A stretch of DNA of 7,336 nt, from positions 1 through 7,336 of the forward strand of contig JANXWM010000070.1 in the NCBI GenBank assembly GCA_025351145.1, written 5' to 3'. Within the stretch, counting starts at the first letter, position 1, and every line of letters begins with the position of its first letter. Made by a program: the position numbers and the translations under genes. This DNA comes from Chitinophagaceae bacterium (lineage in GTDB: Bacteria > Bacteroidota > Bacteroidia > Chitinophagales > Chitinophagaceae). The notes beneath the pieces were generated by a model. That model saw nothing but the letters and a program-made list of their open reading frames with translations. It searched no databases and was not told the origin of the DNA. Below are positions 5,384 through 7,336 of this stretch, piece after piece.

Positions 5384-6574
5384 ATGAAATACACTAACAT
5401 CAATGCTTATGCTGCCACAAATCATTCAGGTTGTAAAGCATACTGTAACCAGTTAAATCCTGAAACTGAATTAAGCAGGCGGCTTAATAAAATAAAGTTC
5501 CCGGGAAAATTATGTTTATTGTTTTTGGCATCAATCTTTTTTATAAATGTTTTTGCCCAGGTAAATAATGGAGCTGTTGGTCAGCAAAAGTATTCAACCG
5601 TCAAAGCAAATAAAATTATCAGTGCTGCAAATAATGAATTTGAAGGTCTTATTGATAATGGTTTTACTACAGTTGATGCCGATGGTGACGGCTATACCCT
5701 TGCCCAGGGCGATTGCGATGATGGCAACCCAAATATTCATCCTGGCGCTGTTGATATATGCAATGGTATTGATGATAACTGCGATGGCCGCATTGATGAA
5801 AATGCAATAACAGCAACCATTACCCCAAACGGAACAGTGTACATGTGCATTGCCAATCCTGTTATTTTGTCTGCCAATTATGCCGAAGGCACCAGTTATC
5901 AGTGGTTAAAAAATGGAAGGGCGATAGTTGGGGCTATTAGTCAAACTTATACTGCCACAGAGCAAGGGAGCTACCAGGTAAGTGAACTGAACGGTTTTGG
6001 ATGCACGGATATTTCTACGTTAACGGTGCTAAAAATACCAAGGCCTGTAATTACTTCCCTAAGCGGTGGTTTTGATCTTTGTATAACAAATCCAGTTATT
6101 TTGAAAAGATCAGGCGGTATTGGAAATGCTTTTCAGTGGATGAGAGATGGTAACCCTATACCCGGCGAAAGAGGCCAGACCTGCACAGCCACTGTGGCTG
6201 GTAATTACAGTGTTTCTCTTACTAATAAAGATGGCTGCATTGCATCGTCTAAAAGTGTTTATGTTGGCTGCCTTTCACTTGCGGCGGCAGGTTCACCTGA
6301 TGGCTTATCCGTGGCGGCGAATGAAGAGACCCTTGTTTATCCCAATCCATCAAATGGTATCGTTAATATAAAATACAGCAGCACCTTCAGCAGGCAAATG
6401 CAGATCAATGTTTTTGATGTTTCCGGCCGGCTTGTATTCAGTAAAACAACCTCAGCTATCAAAGGAAACAACAACTTGCAACTTGATTTGCGTAACCTGA
6501 ATTCAGGAAGTTATTACGTTGAATTAAAAAGCAGCAATCAGGAAAAAAAAATGAATTTTATTATTCAGCGATAA
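5384..6574 (+). CDS. Secreted T9SS cargo: MopE-type metal-binding motif, two Ig-like repeats, C-terminal sorting domain
   Basis: This 396-residue exported protein appears to be built of four parts. A signal peptide has its hydrophobic core at about 42-58 and probable cleavage at VFA-Q (58/59); it is preceded by an unusually long 38-40-residue polar stretch. A MopE-type putative metal-binding motif lies at about 97-140 (DADGDGYTLAQGDCDDGNPN, then CNGIDDNCDGRIDE), rich in Asp and Cys. Two related Ig/PKD-like repeats follow at about 145-218 and 222-294. They share CIxNPVIL near the start, QW...G, TATxxGxYxVS and GC near the end. A type A T9SS sorting domain begins at about 317 (LVYPNPSNGIVNIKY) and ends in NFIIQR. 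By family knowledge the last domain directs passage through the outer membrane and is removed on anchoring or release. No enzyme domain is seen; adhesion or metal/calcium binding at the cell surface is a guess. The ATG at 5384 follows a well-placed promoter. Confidence 0.9.
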   Translation: MKYTNINAYAATNHSGCKAYCNQLNPETELSRRLNKIKFPGKLCLLFLASIFFINVFAQVNNGAVGQQKYSTVKANKIISAANNEFEGLIDNGFTTVDADGDGYTLAQGDCDDGNPNIHPGAVDICNGIDDNCDGRIDENAITATITPNGTVYMCIANPVILSANYAEGTSYQWLKNGRAIVGAISQTYTATEQGSYQVSELNGFGCTDISTLTVLKIPRPVITSLSGGFDLCITNPVILKRSGGIGNAFQWMRDGNPIPGERGQTCTATVAGNYSVSLTNKDGCIASSKSVYVGCLSLAAAGSPDGLSVAANEETLVYPNPSNGIVNIKYSSTFSRQMQINVFDVSGRLVFSKTTSAIKGNNNLQLDLRNLNSGSYYVELKSSNQEKKMNFIIQR

Positions 6575-6649
6575 ACAGGTTTAAAAAGAAATTGCACCAT
6601 AGAGTCACTTTTATTTTACGCCCAATGTTAACCCTAAAGCCAGCTTTAA

Positions 6650-6678
6650 TTTTTAAATGAAGGAGGATCATTTAAAAA
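6650..6678. repeat. Perfect 11-bp hairpin with AGGAGGA loop
   Basis: TTTTTAAATGA (6650-6660) and TCATTTAAAAA (6668-6678) are exact reverse complements around the 7-nt loop AGGAGGA. It lies 76 bp after the T9SS cargo stop codon and just before the intrinsic terminator. No start codon is placed to use the Shine-Dalgarno-like loop. It may be a 3'-UTR hairpin protecting the message. Confidence 0.6.
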
Positions 6679-6681
6679 GAA

Positions 6682-6721
6682 CACAGCAGACCACTTAAGG
6701 TAGAGGCTGTTGTGCTTTTTT
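6682..6721 (+). terminator. Rho-independent terminator after the T9SS cargo gene
   Basis: CACAGCAG (6682-6689) pairs with CTGTTGTG (6707-6714), eight pairs with one G-U. A nested ACC/GGT pairing lies inside, and CTTTTTT (6715-6721) follows. It separates the cargo gene from the lipoprotein gene. Confidence 0.75.
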
Positions 6722-6750
6722 GGTAAAATACTATAAAATATGTACCTTGC
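6719..6750 (+). promoter_or_regulatory. Possible promoter of the lipoprotein gene
   Basis: TTTG (6719-6722), overlapping the terminator T tract, is followed after 20 bp by TACCTTGC (6743-6750), a weak match to TAnnTTTG that is off in its last two bases. It is the best candidate between the terminator and the ATG at 6781. Confidence 0.35.
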
Positions 6751-6780
6751 TTTTCACCCCGATTTTCTATAAAATTTAAA

Positions 6781-7203
6781 ATGTATCAAACAATGAAAAC
6801 AATAATTAAAACAGGCCTTGCAGCTATTTTGCTATTGGCAATTTCCTGCACAAAAGAATCATTGAACCCTTATTCCAATGCAGGTATTAAAGCGGAAGAA
6901 AATGTTGCCATAAAAACCGGGGCACATTATATTGGCGAACACTTTGGCGGTGGTGTTATATTTTGGATCAGCAAGAACGGGCTGCACGGCTTAATAGCCG
7001 ATACTGTTGATTTGGGGCAGGCAACATGGTCGAAAGGAAGAAATATTACTACAGGTGATACTGCAACAGCTATTGGTACAGGGCGTTCAAATACAAAGAA
7101 TATTATATTGGCACAAGGAACGAGAAGATATGCGGCTTTGGCATGTGCAAGATATAAAGGTAGCGGTTATACAGATTGGTTTTTGCCATCAAAAGATGGC
7201 TAA
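6781..7203 (+). CDS. DUF1566-like lipoprotein, 3' end cut off by an insertion sequence
   Basis: The reading frame gives 140 residues. The second ATG (6793) is the likelier start, giving MKTIIKTGLAAILLLAISC. This is a lipoprotein signal with a slightly weak lipobox (A-I-S-C, lipid Cys at residue 23 counted from 6781), so the product would be tethered to a membrane. From about residue 50 it resembles DUF1566/Lcl-type domains: GEHFGGGVIFWI, GLHGLIADT, TAIGTGRSNT and finally SGYTDWFLPSKDG. In the family, DWxLPSKDE is normally followed by a further stretch of the domain (ELNxLY..., WSSSE). Here the frame stops two codons after SKD, exactly where IS-end sequence begins. The gene is therefore probably a disrupted remnant. 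The domain's function is not known. Confidence 0.72.
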   Translation: MYQTMKTIIKTGLAAILLLAISCTKESLNPYSNAGIKAEENVAIKTGAHYIGEHFGGGVIFWISKNGLHGLIADTVDLGQATWSKGRNITTGDTATAIGTGRSNTKNIILAQGTRRYAALACARYKGSGYTDWFLPSKDG

Positions 7204-7336
7204 TTAATACTTTGAGGTGCTAAGAGTAGTAATGAGCTAACCTGTAAAGAAAGAAGTCTTTATCTCTTACGCCATAATTAGCTGTAATGAAGCGTTGTAT
7301 CTTACTGTTCATTGCTTCTGCTTTTGCATTTGTTTT
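7198..7336 (-). mobile_element. End of an ISL3-like insertion sequence, extends past right edge
   Basis: The homology of the lipoprotein to its family breaks at about 7197, and from 7220 onward the minus strand encodes the C-terminus of a transposase. The IS end is therefore close to 7198, where the sequence reads GGCTAATTAATACTTTG. ISL3-family ends commonly begin with GG, but the terminal repeat cannot be confirmed because the other end lies outside the window. A target duplication cannot be checked either. Confidence 0.65.
7220..7336 (-). CDS. Transposase C-terminus (ISL3/IS204-like DDE), partial
   Basis: Minus-strand reading from the right edge gives 38 residues and a TAG (7222-7220). It begins TNAKAEAMNSKIQRF after one Lys and ends FFLYRLAHYYS. 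This is the C-terminal signature of ISL3-family transposases, where N-x-x-x-E followed by N-x-KI carries the Glu of the DDE triad, and (F)FLxRLA lies close to the end. The catalytic Glu is present, so the copy may be intact. The rest of the enzyme lies beyond the edge. The stop codon is about 20 bp from the presumed IS end, which is a normal spacing. Confidence 0.8.
   Translation of the reverse strand, partial: KTNAKAEAMNSKIQRFITANYGVRDKDFFLYRLAHYYS

Overview
The window looks like chromosomal DNA from a member of the Bacteroidota, most likely family Chitinophagaceae. The evidence is promoter-like TTTG / TAnnTTTG pairs, a type IX secretion (T9SS) C-terminal sorting domain, a kinase of the two-component propeller family, and few Shine-Dalgarno sites before the genes. 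This assignment is inferred from style, not from a marker gene.

Layout. Positions 1-1009 (minus strand) hold the N-terminal membrane half of an MsbA-type ABC exporter that runs off the left edge. A tRNA-Ser(UGA) with its own promoter and terminator follows at 1051-1225. Next come a sensor histidine kinase with an almost completely deleted propeller sensor (1401-2603) and a NarL/LuxR-type response regulator (2745-3377). These two are probably a cognate pair, although 141 bp containing a repeat separates them. A gene-free, repeat-rich stretch (3378-3763) leads to a convergent phenylacetate-CoA ligase gene, paaK (3764-5092, minus strand). A second repeat-rich region (5093-5383) precedes a secreted, calcium- or metal-motif-bearing, Ig-like T9SS cargo protein (5384-6574). 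A good intrinsic terminator separates it from a DUF1566-like lipoprotein gene (6781-7203). That gene is cut short where an insertion sequence begins; the last residues of its ISL3-like transposase are read on the minus strand from the right edge.

The most interesting feature is not a gene. The intergenic regions share a recurring module: (i) a ~41-45 bp element beginning TTCCTTGCGTCGCAC (three copies), (ii) a short palindrome ATCTACTWWAGTAGAT (two copies), and (iii) a 25-bp block of the form TTTATCTACTTTYATGTGAT plus flank (three copies). In the two copies that have all three parts, the order is the same. The third part ends in ATTG exactly 20 bp before a TATnTTTG-like box, so the repeat appears to carry a promoter. 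One copy drives the T9SS cargo gene; another has no gene downstream.

Apart from the probable kinase/regulator pair, the genes show no common pathway, so this reads as an ordinary chromosomal patchwork eroded by deletion and IS insertion.
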